From the NCBI RefSeq assembly GCF_002482385.1, contig NZ_DLFW01000039.1, positions 6,528-70,527 on the forward strand: 64,000 nt of DNA, given 5' to 3'. The position numbers and the translations under genes are program-made. The first letter of the stretch is position 1, and each line of letters starts with the position of its first letter. The stretch is from Dysgonomonas sp. UBA7710 (GTDB taxonomy: Bacteria > Bacteroidota > Bacteroidia > Bacteroidales > Dysgonomonadaceae). The notes under the pieces are model-generated. The model worked only from the letters and a program-made list of their open reading frames with translations, did not search any database and was not told where the DNA came from. This document shows, in pieces, positions 53,718 through 61,759 of the stretch.

Positions 53718-54914
53718 TTACATCTTGTATTTAGTTTTGTTGCATAACAGCATATGTATGGATAAACAAAGCAGGATAAGCAGGCTGCCGACGCTCACAA
53801 CACCATTCCATCCGTAGTATTGCCAAGCTATCCCGCCGAGGAATGTGCCTGCAGAGCCTCCAATGAAATAGGATACCATGTACACAGTGTTCAATCTGTT
53901 GGAAGCCTCCGGATGGGTAGAAAAAACGATGGTCTGGTTGGTGACATGCATTCCTTGTAATCCCATATCAAGCAGGATAATACCGGCAATCAGTCCGATA
54001 TAGGTATTTCCGGAGAAACCGAATATCCCCCACGACAAAAGCATCAGGAGGCAAGCAATAAAGATTATCTTATTCTTGTTTATTTTTCCCGATACAGAGC
54101 CCGTAACCGATGCAGCCAATACGCCTACTATCCCGACAAGACCCAGCGAACCCGCGACATCACTTCCCTGAAAGAACGGAGCTTGTTCGAGCCTGAAAGT
54201 AAGGGTAGTCCAGAACATGGAAAATGAGCCAAAGCCTAATGCACCCCGTAAGGAGGCTAGTCTGAGGCTGGGAATTTCTTTTGTATAACGGAATATAGAG
54301 CCCATTAATTGACTATAAGTCCCTTTAAAGGTCGGTTGCATATTAGGTAACAGCCATGCGATGAGGATACCCAGCACAACCATCATTCCGGCAGCAATGT
54401 AAAACACTTCACGCCAGCCGAGATACTCGCCCAGCAGACCGCTGAAGACACGTGAGGCCAGTATGCCGATAAGCAGGCCGCTCATTACTATCCCTACATT
54501 TCTGCCTTTTTCTTCGGGTGCGGATAACTGGGCGGCTATGGGTACGAAGATTTGTGGTACGACGGATGTGAGCCCGATGAAAAAACTGGCGGTAATCATT
54601 ACTGACAGTGATTTGCTAAAAGCAAAAATCAGTAATGAAAGAATAATAAAGATAAAGTCTGTCAATACTATCTTTTTCCGTTTGAACATGTCACCTAACG
54701 GGATTATGAGCAGAAGTCCTGCTGCATAACCTATCTGGGTAAACATGGCCACTCTGCTGGTGGCGGCTTCGGATTCACCAAACTCTTTGGCTATCATTCC
54801 CAACAAAGGCTGGTTGTAATAGTTATTTGCTACAACCAGTCCGGCTCCGACTGCCATGAGCCAAAGCGTACTCTTTGTAAGATACTGTTTATTTTCGTCG
54901 TTAGATAAAACCAT
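53718..54914 (-). CDS. MFS transporter, DHA1-like efflux family
   Basis: 398 residues, about twelve membrane segments. Motif A appears as IIPLGDMFKRKKIVLTD. The start YLTKSTLWLMAVGAGLVVANNYYNQPLL and LLDMGLQGMHVTNQTIVFS match a DHA1 subgroup with the arabinose-efflux permease shape. Substrate unknown. It stands alone; the mosaic repeat copy 5 begins right upstream, and there is no regulator beside it. Confidence 0.88.
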   Translation of the reverse strand: MVLSNDENKQYLTKSTLWLMAVGAGLVVANNYYNQPLLGMIAKEFGESEAATSRVAMFTQIGYAAGLLLIIPLGDMFKRKKIVLTDFIFIILSLLIFAFSKSLSVMITASFFIGLTSVVPQIFVPIAAQLSAPEEKGRNVGIVMSGLLIGILASRVFSGLLGEYLGWREVFYIAAGMMVVLGILIAWLLPNMQPTFKGTYSQLMGSIFRYTKEIPSLRLASLRGALGFGSFSMFWTTLTFRLEQAPFFQGSDVAGSLGLVGIVGVLAASVTGSVSGKINKNKIIFIACLLMLLSWGIFGFSGNTYIGLIAGIILLDMGLQGMHVTNQTIVFSTHPEASNRLNTVYMVSYFIGGSAGTFLGGIAWQYYGWNGVVSVGSLLILLCLSIHMLLCNKTKYKM

Positions 54915-54928
54915 TTTCTAATGTATTC

Positions 54929-55281
54929 TTAAAAGGTGACAAAAGTAACACTATTTACAGTTAACAGTAAACAGTTAGCAGTCAACAGTGGTCAACAACT
55001 TATATCCCATATCTTGTCTGCTTGTGACTTTACACAAAAGGTGACAAAAGTAACAGAAATATCAGTTAACAGTCAACAATTAGAACTCCTTTATACTTAT
55101 TACTCAATACTTACTACTTTGAAAAGGTAACAGAGGTAACAGTCTTTTATCATTTTCTATTTTTGGCACTTCACTTTTGGCTCCGCCGATTTTCAATTCG
55201 TTTTTCACTTTTCGTTTTTCACTTTTCACTTACTGCAATCTTTCAAAGAGTTATATATGTATATAGATAAAGTTTCCGGAT
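54929..55281 (+). repeat. Mosaic intergenic repeat, copy 5
   Basis: About 350 bases: AAAAGGTGACAAAAGTAACA, CAGTTAACAGTAAACAGTTAGC, a TAGAACTCCTTTATACTTATTACTCAATACTTA block nearly the same as 9320-9353, GAAAAGGTAACAGAGGTAACAG, CACTTTTCGTTTTTCACTT words, and terminal TCTTTCAAAGAGTTATATATG to TATAGATAAAGTTTCCGGA. It is directly upstream of the DHA1 gene. Confidence 0.8.
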
Positions 55282-55342
55282 AAGTATAATATATGTAAGT
55301 AACTATAATCTATGATGAAATATTTTCAATAAGCTCACACCC

Positions 55343-55894
55343 TTATTTCCATTTCCAATTCAGGTCTTCAACAAAAGATACCGGATTATTCTCTTTATAT
55401 CGTAATAATTGCATCCTTACCTCCTCTGTATTATTGATTCGGTGTTTAGGAATTATAATGCTTACCTGGCGGCTCGTCACAATAAAGAAATAATACTCCG
55501 TTTCAGTTATAACATCCATTTCATTTACACTAAAATGACGATGCCCCTTCTTTGTTTCAATTTCTATAATGTCATTTCCCAACAAAAGTTTTGTATTATA
55601 AGGGAATTCTACCCGCATGCTTTCAGGTATATGCTTCCGATACATTCGCTTATAAAACCAGACCGACCACCATGGATAAATAATAAAAAAGAGAACAGAT
55701 GACCCCAGAAAAAAATAGGAGAGCAGGCGATAGCCTTCATCAAAAAACAATAAAAGCCCGCACAGGAGCGACAGACCTATCATTCTGTATTTCTCTTTTC
55801 TACGCTGTTTTATTTGCATCTCGTCCTTCGATGCAAAATACAATTGAAGTTGAAGTAAATCTTCCTCGCCGAGTTCGTAATTCAATTCTAACAT
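55343..55894 (-). CDS. YcxB-like membrane protein
   Basis: 183 residues from ATG at 55894; the upstream ATG at 55921 lies inside the fbp terminator stem and is rejected. The N-terminal ELNYELGEEDLLQLQLYFAS leads to two membrane segments near residues 37-75, then a C-terminal domain with NTKLLLGNDIIEIETKKG and SRQVSIIIPKHRI, typical of the YcxB-like (PF14317) family. Function unknown. Confidence 0.8.
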   Translation of the reverse strand: MLELNYELGEEDLLQLQLYFASKDEMQIKQRRKEKYRMIGLSLLCGLLLFFDEGYRLLSYFFLGSSVLFFIIYPWWSVWFYKRMYRKHIPESMRVEFPYNTKLLLGNDIIEIETKKGHRHFSVNEMDVITETEYYFFIVTSRQVSIIIPKHRINNTEEVRMQLLRYKENNPVSFVEDLNWKWK

Positions 55895-55914
55895 TGATAA
55901 GCTATATAGAAAAA

Positions 55915-55944
55915 CTCCCATTGTTTTATAACTGACAATGGGAG
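55915..55944 (-). terminator. Terminator after fbp
   Basis: Nine-base stem CTCCCATTG/CAATGGGAG (55915-55923 with 55936-55944), with TTTTTC following on the minus strand. It overlaps the alternative start of the YcxB-like frame. Confidence 0.65.
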
Positions 55945-55951
55945 CTTTATA

Positions 55952-56983
55952 TTATTGCTGTTTCTTTTCCTTTACTTCTGCCTGAGCAATAAAGTCTTTC
56001 AATTTCTCCACCATATTCGAACTTCCGCAATAGAATGGTGTGCGCTGATGAAGTTCGGTAGGCTGCAACTCTAATATACGGTTTACACCATCTGTCGCAC
56101 TACCTCCGGCCTGTTCGGTAATGAAAGCCATTGGGTTGCACTCATACAGCAGCCTCAGTTTTCCTTTTGGCGATTTATGAGTAGACGGATAAAAATAGAT
56201 ACCCCCGGTAATCAGATTACGATGGCAATCGGATACCAGACTGCCAATATACCGGGCAGAATATGGACGGTCTTCCTTCTCTTCCTGGCAATATTTGATG
56301 TAATCTTTTACTCCTTGCGGAAAATGCACGTAGTTACCTTCATTCACAGAATATATCTTTGCATTTTTAGGACATCTCATATTGGGATGCGACAGATAGA
56401 AACTGCCTATAGCCGGATTCAGCGTAAACCCGTTTACCCCGCGTCCGGTTGTATATACTATCATGGTAGATGTGCCATACAGGATATATCCTGCTGCTAC
56501 CTGATTGACCCCCGGCTGGAGAAAATCTTCCATTGTCACGGGCGATCCTATTGGCGAAATACGCCGATAGATGGAGAATATAGTCCCCACAGATACATTT
56601 ACCTCGATGTTCGAAGAGCCATCCAAAGGGTCCATCAATACCACATATTTATTGTTATGTCCTTCGTCCAGCCCTTGTATGGTTATAAAATTGTCATTCT
56701 CTTCCGAAGCAATACCACAAACAATTTCCCGGTTAACCAACGTTTGTATAAATACATCATTGGCATATACATCCAGTTTTTTCTGTTCTTCGCCTTGTAC
56801 ATTCACATTACCGGCTGCACCAAGTATATCTACAAGTCCGGCTTTATTCACCTTATAGCTTACTACTCTGGCAGCAAGTAATATAGAGTTCAAAAGACGG
56901 GAAAGTTCACCTGTAGAGTACCTGAAATCCTCTTGTCTTTCAATGATAAACTCGTCGAGAGTTTTTCTTGCGATATTCTTCAT
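55952..56983 (-). CDS. fbp: Class 1 fructose-1,6-bisphosphatase
   Basis: 343 residues. Metal-site motifs are SEENDNF and LMDPLDGSSNIEVNVSVGTIFSIY; the fructose-bisphosphate site includes IGSLVSDCHRNLITGGIYFYP, and the C-terminal EQAGGSATDGV is present. It makes fructose-6-phosphate for gluconeogenesis. It has its own -7 box (57018-57025) and terminator, and stands near the amino-sugar cluster that also yields fructose-6-phosphate. Confidence 0.96.
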   Translation of the reverse strand: MKNIARKTLDEFIIERQEDFRYSTGELSRLLNSILLAARVVSYKVNKAGLVDILGAAGNVNVQGEEQKKLDVYANDVFIQTLVNREIVCGIASEENDNFITIQGLDEGHNNKYVVLMDPLDGSSNIEVNVSVGTIFSIYRRISPIGSPVTMEDFLQPGVNQVAAGYILYGTSTMIVYTTGRGVNGFTLNPAIGSFYLSHPNMRCPKNAKIYSVNEGNYVHFPQGVKDYIKYCQEEKEDRPYSARYIGSLVSDCHRNLITGGIYFYPSTHKSPKGKLRLLYECNPMAFITEQAGGSATDGVNRILELQPTELHQRTPFYCGSSNMVEKLKDFIAQAEVKEKKQQ

Positions 56984-57017
56984 ACTATTAAATGCATTAG
57001 TTATGTTATTAATGCTT

Positions 57018-57025
57018 CAAAGATA
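57018..57025 (-). promoter_or_regulatory. Candidate -7 box for fbp
   Basis: TATCTTTG on the minus strand, 35 bases before the fbp start. No good -33 element. The stretch 57026-57276 contains only a poor open frame (57065-57256, TTG start), not called. Confidence 0.5.
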
Positions 57026-57276
57026 ATGATTATTTATATTGTTTAGCGGCTTCTTATATAAGGTTTATTTATTATCACATAAATACCGTCTATAGCATCT
57101 GTAATCGGATTTATATTGTTTTCCCCATATTTTCCGGCACCTGATTTTAATTAATTGAATTAGTAACCAAAGGGCATGGTATATGACAAAACAATCAGAA
57201 ATCAAATCATTGCTGTGGAATGCAATCTTGATTTTTTGTACTTTTTGGTTAGGCAAAAGTTAATAATGCGAATCAA

Positions 57277-57460
57277 TAGTTGAGTTTTAACATTCGTTTT
57301 TTTAATCATATAAGCATTCTTTGTAAAAACTTTTATCTTTCAGTTTATGCTTGCTGCGTCCTCCCGGGCTTGCCTTTCCTTTTGCCCAAAGCCCCAAAAG
57401 GAACACACGCAATCTCTGATTACGCGTAGCAGAAAACAATCCAGCATTAAAACTCAACTA
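57277..57460. mobile_element. Candidate MITE-like element
   Basis: Fourteen-base terminal inverted repeats TAGTTGAGTTTTAA (57277-57290) and TTAAAACTCAACTA (57447-57460) enclose 156 bases that include an internal inverted repeat TTCCTTTTG/CAAAAGGAA (57376-57384 with 57395-57403). No clear target-site duplication, and no protein. It sits between fbp and nagB. The remaining gap to 57590 shows nothing else. Confidence 0.35.
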
Positions 57461-57590
57461 CAGACAGATCACTTTTGTTTGGAGATGCACGAAAGGTTTC
57501 AATAGTATGCGTATATATACATCCACGATAATTCGGGTGGCGAATTATTTGTTGAAGAACCAATTATTAAAGAAGAAGGATAAAAATAAA

Positions 57591-57611
57591 GGGAGGCTGT
57601 TATAACCTCCC
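57591..57611 (-). terminator. Terminator after nagB
   Basis: Stem GGGAGG/CCTCCC with a 9-base loop; on the minus strand it is followed by TTTATTTTT. Confidence 0.6.
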
Positions 57612-57639
57612 CTGATATATTTGCAGATAATCTGAATGT

Positions 57640-58431
57640 CTAAAGATTATCTTTCTCAATATCTTTAAAATATTTATATGTACCCACTTTCAGTTCGTCC
57701 GTAGCTGCTTCATCACATACAATGATTCCTTTCGGATGCAGTTGCAGGGCGGTGATAGTCCACATCTGATTAACGGCTCCTTCCACAGCTTGTGCCAGGG
57801 CTCTGGCTTTATTGTGTCCGTTTACCATAATCAGGACTTCCTTTGCATCGAGGATTGTACCTACGCCAACCGTCACGGATGTTTTGGGAACCTTTTTTAC
57901 ATCATTGCTGAAGAATCGGGAGTTGGCTATAATTGTATCGTGGGTCAATGTCTTGATACGTGTGCGGGATGACAGGGATGAACCCGGTTCATTGAATGCG
58001 ATATGTCCGTCCGGGCCTATTCCTCCAAGAAATAAGTCTACGCCGCCCACAGCTTTCATTTTAGCTTCGTAGGCTGCACACTCTGCTTCCAGATCAGAAG
58101 CATTGCCATTCAGTATGTTTACATTCGCAGGGTCTATATCCACATGGTTGAAAAAATTGCTCCACATAAAAGTATGGTAACTTTGCGGATGATCTTTTGG
58201 AAGTCCGACATATTCGTCCATGTTGAACGTAATTACATGCTTGAATGATACCCGTTTCTCCTGGTAGTGCTTAATCAAACCGTTGTACATGCCTAAAGGA
58301 GAAGATCCTGTGGGTAATCCTAAGACAAACGGCTTATCAGGCGTAGGATTAGCTGCATTGATTTTATTCACAACATAGTTAGCTGCCCATTGGGAAAGAG
58401 AATTGTAATCGGGTTGAATAATTAATCTCAT
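57640..58431 (-). CDS. nagB: Glucosamine-6-phosphate deaminase
   Basis: 263 residues, the usual NagB length. Catalytic residues stand at the same numbers as in the E. coli enzyme: D72 in FNMDEY, D141 and H143 in GGIGPDGHIAF, and E148 in NEPGSS. The N-terminal GLPTGSSPLGMY phosphate site is intact. It turns GlcN-6-P into fructose-6-phosphate and ammonia. It follows the NagB-like/PIG-L fusion by 94 bases on the same strand, with a ROK kinase upstream, so it probably closes an amino-sugar route. Confidence 0.95.
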   Translation of the reverse strand: MRLIIQPDYNSLSQWAANYVVNKINAANPTPDKPFVLGLPTGSSPLGMYNGLIKHYQEKRVSFKHVITFNMDEYVGLPKDHPQSYHTFMWSNFFNHVDIDPANVNILNGNASDLEAECAAYEAKMKAVGGVDLFLGGIGPDGHIAFNEPGSSLSSRTRIKTLTHDTIIANSRFFSNDVKKVPKTSVTVGVGTILDAKEVLIMVNGHNKARALAQAVEGAVNQMWTITALQLHPKGIIVCDEAATDELKVGTYKYFKDIEKDNL

Positions 58432-58525
58432 GATATATCAGTGTTTTTTATATTATGGCAAGAAATAAGACAAACCTTCCAAAGATAACTCTTATATCCT
58501 GAAAGGCTTGCCTTTTGACTATAAT

Positions 58526-60508
58526 TTATAGAGGATGATACTCTACAAAGGCTTCAATTGCTTCATATGAGGCAAGTCCTAACTGGCGGTACAGTTCTGC
58601 TGTAGCCTTATTCCTGTCTTCGGAGCGCTGCCAGAACAAACGTTCGTCATTTCCTAAAAACGGCGCACTTTCCATTTGCGATTGATGTTTTAGGATAGCA
58701 TTCCGTTTAGAACGAAGTTCCTCCGGAGAGATAGGTACGGCCATTTCGATATGGTCTATTTCCCATTCGGCCCATGCACCACGGTACATCCAGAAACGAC
58801 AGTCTTTAAGCCATTCTGCGCCTTTCAGTTCATCTACTGCTGCCAGGATGGCATCGAGACATACTTTATGTGTTCCGTGCGGGTCGGCCAGGTCTCCTGC
58901 CACAAATACTTCATGAGGCTGAACCGATTCCAGATATTTTTTCACAATTTCCACATCGGCCTCCGATATAGGGTTTTTCTTAATACGCCCTGTTTCGTAA
59001 AACGGAAGATCGAGAAAGGTTGTTTTATGTGTATCCATACCCACATAGCGGCAGGCTGTAGTTGCTTCCTGACGACGGATATGTCCTTTAATGAAGAGAA
59101 TATCCGGAGTGTCTATATCTTCTTCGTCCTTGTCGTGTAGCAAATATTGAAGTATCTCCGCATACTTCTTTTTCAGGGACTCATTCCCTGCATCATATTT
59201 TCTTCTTACATCCTCAAGAAAAGATACATAGCGGATGACCTCTTCATCGCCTACGGCAATGTTGCCTGATGTCTGATAAGCAACATGGACATCGTGTTTC
59301 TGATCTACCAGTCTTTTAAAGGTTCCTCCCATAGAGATGACATCATCATCAGGGTGGGGACTGAAAATTATAACACGTTTAGGGTATGGTTTGGCTCTTT
59401 CCGGACGATTGGTGTCATCGGCATTCGGCTTTCCGCCCGGCCAGCCTGTGATTGTATGTTGCAGGTCATTGAATATCTTAATATTTACATTGTATGCAGA
59501 ACCATATAAAGCAAGGAGTTCTTCCAGCCCGTTGTCCTGATAGTCCTTGTTCGTCAGCTTTAGTATCGGCTTATTAACCTTGAAGCATAGCCACACAATC
59601 GCTCTGCGGATGAGTTTATTGTTCCAGTCACAGTTTGTAACCAGCCACGGGTGATTGATACGTGTGAGTTCAAAAGCAGCATTCAGGTCGATATGTACTT
59701 TCGCATTTTCGTGAGCTTGCAGACACGAAGCAGGTATGGCATCCGACAGGGTTCCTTCTACCACATCTTTAACGCTCCCGGCTTTGTCTTCACCCCAGGC
59801 TATGAGGGCTATCTCTTTCGCTTTCATTATTGTGGCCACACCCATTGTAACGGCACTGACAGGTACTTTGTCTATAGTTCCGAATGTATTGACAGCCTCT
59901 TTCTTGGACTGTACATCCAATAGGATCAGACGGGTTTGTGAATTCATACTTGAGCCGGCAATGTTGATGCCAATGTTACCCGCACGTCCCAAGCCGAGCA
60001 GAAGATAATCTATTCCTCCTACATTGTGGATGGTTTGCTCATATGTTTTACAGTAGTTCAGAATTTCCTCCTTCGAAACAGAACCATCAGGAGAATATAC
60101 GTTTTTAGGGTCTATATCAACGTAATCTAACAAAGATTCTTTTAATAGCTTCAGGTTGCTGTTAGATTGGGGCGCTATAGGATAGAATTCGTATATATTA
60201 AATACAATTACGTTTTTGAAGCTTAAATTCTCTTCTTTATGTAAACGGATAAGTTCCTGATAGACCGTTTGAGGAGAATGTCCTCCCGGGAGGGCAAGTA
60301 CGAATGGTGATCCCGTAGCTTGTTTTTCTTTTATTTTTCGGGCTATTTCTCTCGCTATGTGCAAGGATGCTTCTACAGAGGACTCATAAATCTCGGTAGG
60401 CACTTTTTCGTAGCGGGTCAGGGCAGATAGCTCAAATTCATTCTCAGGACGGTAGTAACGAAGAGGTACTCTGTCCAATACAATTTGCGAACTTAAATCT
60501 AATCTCAT
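58526..60508 (-). CDS. Catalytically degenerate NagB-like domain fused to PIG-L deacetylase
   Basis: 660 residues. The N-terminal 270 residues follow the NagB fold, but the catalytic residues are lost: D72 is Y106 (FNIYEF), D141 is A176, H143 is N178 and E148 is I183 (GLGRAGNIGINIAGSS). The phosphate-loop region is altered too (LPGGHSPQ). The C-terminal half is a PIG-L metal deacetylase with HPDDD at 385-389 and a later DPHGTHKV histidine pair. PIG-L enzymes remove acetyl groups from N-acetylglucosamine-type groups. The likely job is a deacetylase that uses the old deaminase part to hold an amino-sugar phosphate. It sits between a ROK kinase and an active NagB. Confidence 0.88.
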   Translation of the reverse strand: MRLDLSSQIVLDRVPLRYYRPENEFELSALTRYEKVPTEIYESSVEASLHIAREIARKIKEKQATGSPFVLALPGGHSPQTVYQELIRLHKEENLSFKNVIVFNIYEFYPIAPQSNSNLKLLKESLLDYVDIDPKNVYSPDGSVSKEEILNYCKTYEQTIHNVGGIDYLLLGLGRAGNIGINIAGSSMNSQTRLILLDVQSKKEAVNTFGTIDKVPVSAVTMGVATIMKAKEIALIAWGEDKAGSVKDVVEGTLSDAIPASCLQAHENAKVHIDLNAAFELTRINHPWLVTNCDWNNKLIRRAIVWLCFKVNKPILKLTNKDYQDNGLEELLALYGSAYNVNIKIFNDLQHTITGWPGGKPNADDTNRPERAKPYPKRVIIFSPHPDDDVISMGGTFKRLVDQKHDVHVAYQTSGNIAVGDEEVIRYVSFLEDVRRKYDAGNESLKKKYAEILQYLLHDKDEEDIDTPDILFIKGHIRRQEATTACRYVGMDTHKTTFLDLPFYETGRIKKNPISEADVEIVKKYLESVQPHEVFVAGDLADPHGTHKVCLDAILAAVDELKGAEWLKDCRFWMYRGAWAEWEIDHIEMAVPISPEELRSKRNAILKHQSQMESAPFLGNDERLFWQRSEDRNKATAELYRQLGLASYEAIEAFVEYHPL

Positions 60509-60561
60509 ATCAAAGGTTTTATATATAATTATTTATGAATAAACATTCTTGGTAAAATGGA

Positions 60562-61386
60562 TTAAACAACAAGGGCTGCGGCTCCGAGCAAGTTGATATC
60601 CTCCTTCTTGGATAAAAGTATTTTCACACGCTCAACAGTTTCCTTAAATGGGAACTTATATACGCTTTCATACATATTATCCGCAAAAAGTTCGTATCCC
60701 TTTACTATATTACCTCCCAATATAATAGCTTGAGGATCATATGTAAAAAGAATGGTTTTTATAAGGTTGCCTATATGCTCGCCGAGTTCGTTCCACAGGG
60801 CTAGCATTTTGTCGTCTCCTTGTAATGCGAGTTCATAAGCCTCTTGAGCCGTCGTATTGTTCCGGACAAAAAATTTCTGTCCGCAATAACGTTCATAATC
60901 GGAGTACAGATAAGGAAGACTCCCTATTTCTCCGGCTCCTGTATTGTATCCGTTGTATAACTCATTGTTTATAATGATGCCGGCTCCAACCCCTATACTT
61001 AGTGTTACGCAGACAATGTCTCGGTAAAGGGTGCCTTCCCCGTAGTAACGCTCTCCAAACGCAAAGCAGTTGGAGTCATTGTTTACAAAAACCGGAATTC
61101 TGAATTCTTTCTCAAGGATATCTTTTAAAGGAACTTTTTTCCATGACGGAATGTTGATTGCATCCTGTATGATTCCTTTACTGGTTTTAACAATGCCCGA
61201 GACACCTATTCCTATGCCGCGAATGTTGGAGTTTATTATTGTGCCGATTGTTTCTATCAGATGGTCTATGATGACGCCCTCTGATTCGTCAGCCTTTGTG
61301 GGAACCACTAGTTTGCGGAATATTTGACCTCCATCAACAATTCCTAACCGCATGCTTGTGCCATCTATGTCTATTCCAATTCTCAT
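60562..61386 (-). CDS. ROK-family sugar kinase
   Basis: 274 residues. ATP site DIDGTSMRLG (variant of DIGGTxxR); substrate part VNNDSNCFAFGERYYGEG and GAGEIGSLPY. The usual ROK zinc cysteine cluster is absent. ROK members phosphorylate glucose, GlcNAc or ManNAc, or act as repressors, but no HTH is present here, so it is a kinase. It is the first gene of the unit with the NagB-like/PIG-L fusion 53 bases downstream, so GlcNAc or GlcN is a fair substrate guess. Confidence 0.85.
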   Translation of the reverse strand: MRIGIDIDGTSMRLGIVDGGQIFRKLVVPTKADESEGVIIDHLIETIGTIINSNIRGIGIGVSGIVKTSKGIIQDAINIPSWKKVPLKDILEKEFRIPVFVNNDSNCFAFGERYYGEGTLYRDIVCVTLSIGVGAGIIINNELYNGYNTGAGEIGSLPYLYSDYERYCGQKFFVRNNTTAQEAYELALQGDDKMLALWNELGEHIGNLIKTILFTYDPQAIILGGNIVKGYELFADNMYESVYKFPFKETVERVKILLSKKEDINLLGAAALVV

Positions 61387-61519
61387 AATGTTAAGAATGT
61401 AGTGCGTTAATTTGAGATGACCAACTAAATATTAAAATTATAGCTTGTTTTAAAGTATTGTCTTTAGCTGCAAGTGATACTTAATCAAACTCATCTCTTT
61501 GTTTTCCATAATAATACTA

Positions 61520-61553
61520 CAAATATATACTTCTAAAGAGGAAAAACAGCAAA
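61520..61553 (-). promoter_or_regulatory. Promoter for the ROK-fusion-nagB unit
   Basis: On the minus strand: TTTG (61550-61553), a 22-base spacer and TATATTTG (61520-61527), giving a leader of about 125 bases. The rest of 61387-61700 is AT-rich without other features. Confidence 0.5.
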
Positions 61554-61699
61554 TCAATTGTTAATTAACATCTAAAAACCAAAGATTGTTCGGCCGGCTC
61601 ATTTTTGTTAATAGTTACATTGTTTTTAAAGTGTTAAGGACGGGTGTTATTGTTCCCGGATTATTTAATAATATAGAATTGTTGGTTGTCATATAAGAG

Positions 61700-61734
61700 T
61701 AAGCAGCGTTTACCTGAGATGTAAACGCTGCTTA
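61700..61734 (-). terminator. Terminator after the ADP-forming acyl-CoA synthetase gene
   Basis: A perfect 14-base stem TAAGCAGCGTTTAC/GTAAACGCTGCTTA with a 7-base loop. Confidence 0.7.
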
Positions 61735-61759
61735 TTGTGTATCGATTAAAAGAATGCTT

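Noticed and set aside
55895..55921. Longer start for the YcxB-like protein
   Set aside because: The codons lie in the fbp terminator stem; ATG at 55894 is the better start.
57065..57256. Minus-strand frame of 63 residues upstream of fbp
   Set aside because: TTG start, no signal, odd composition, and it lies just upstream of the fbp promoter; likely chance.
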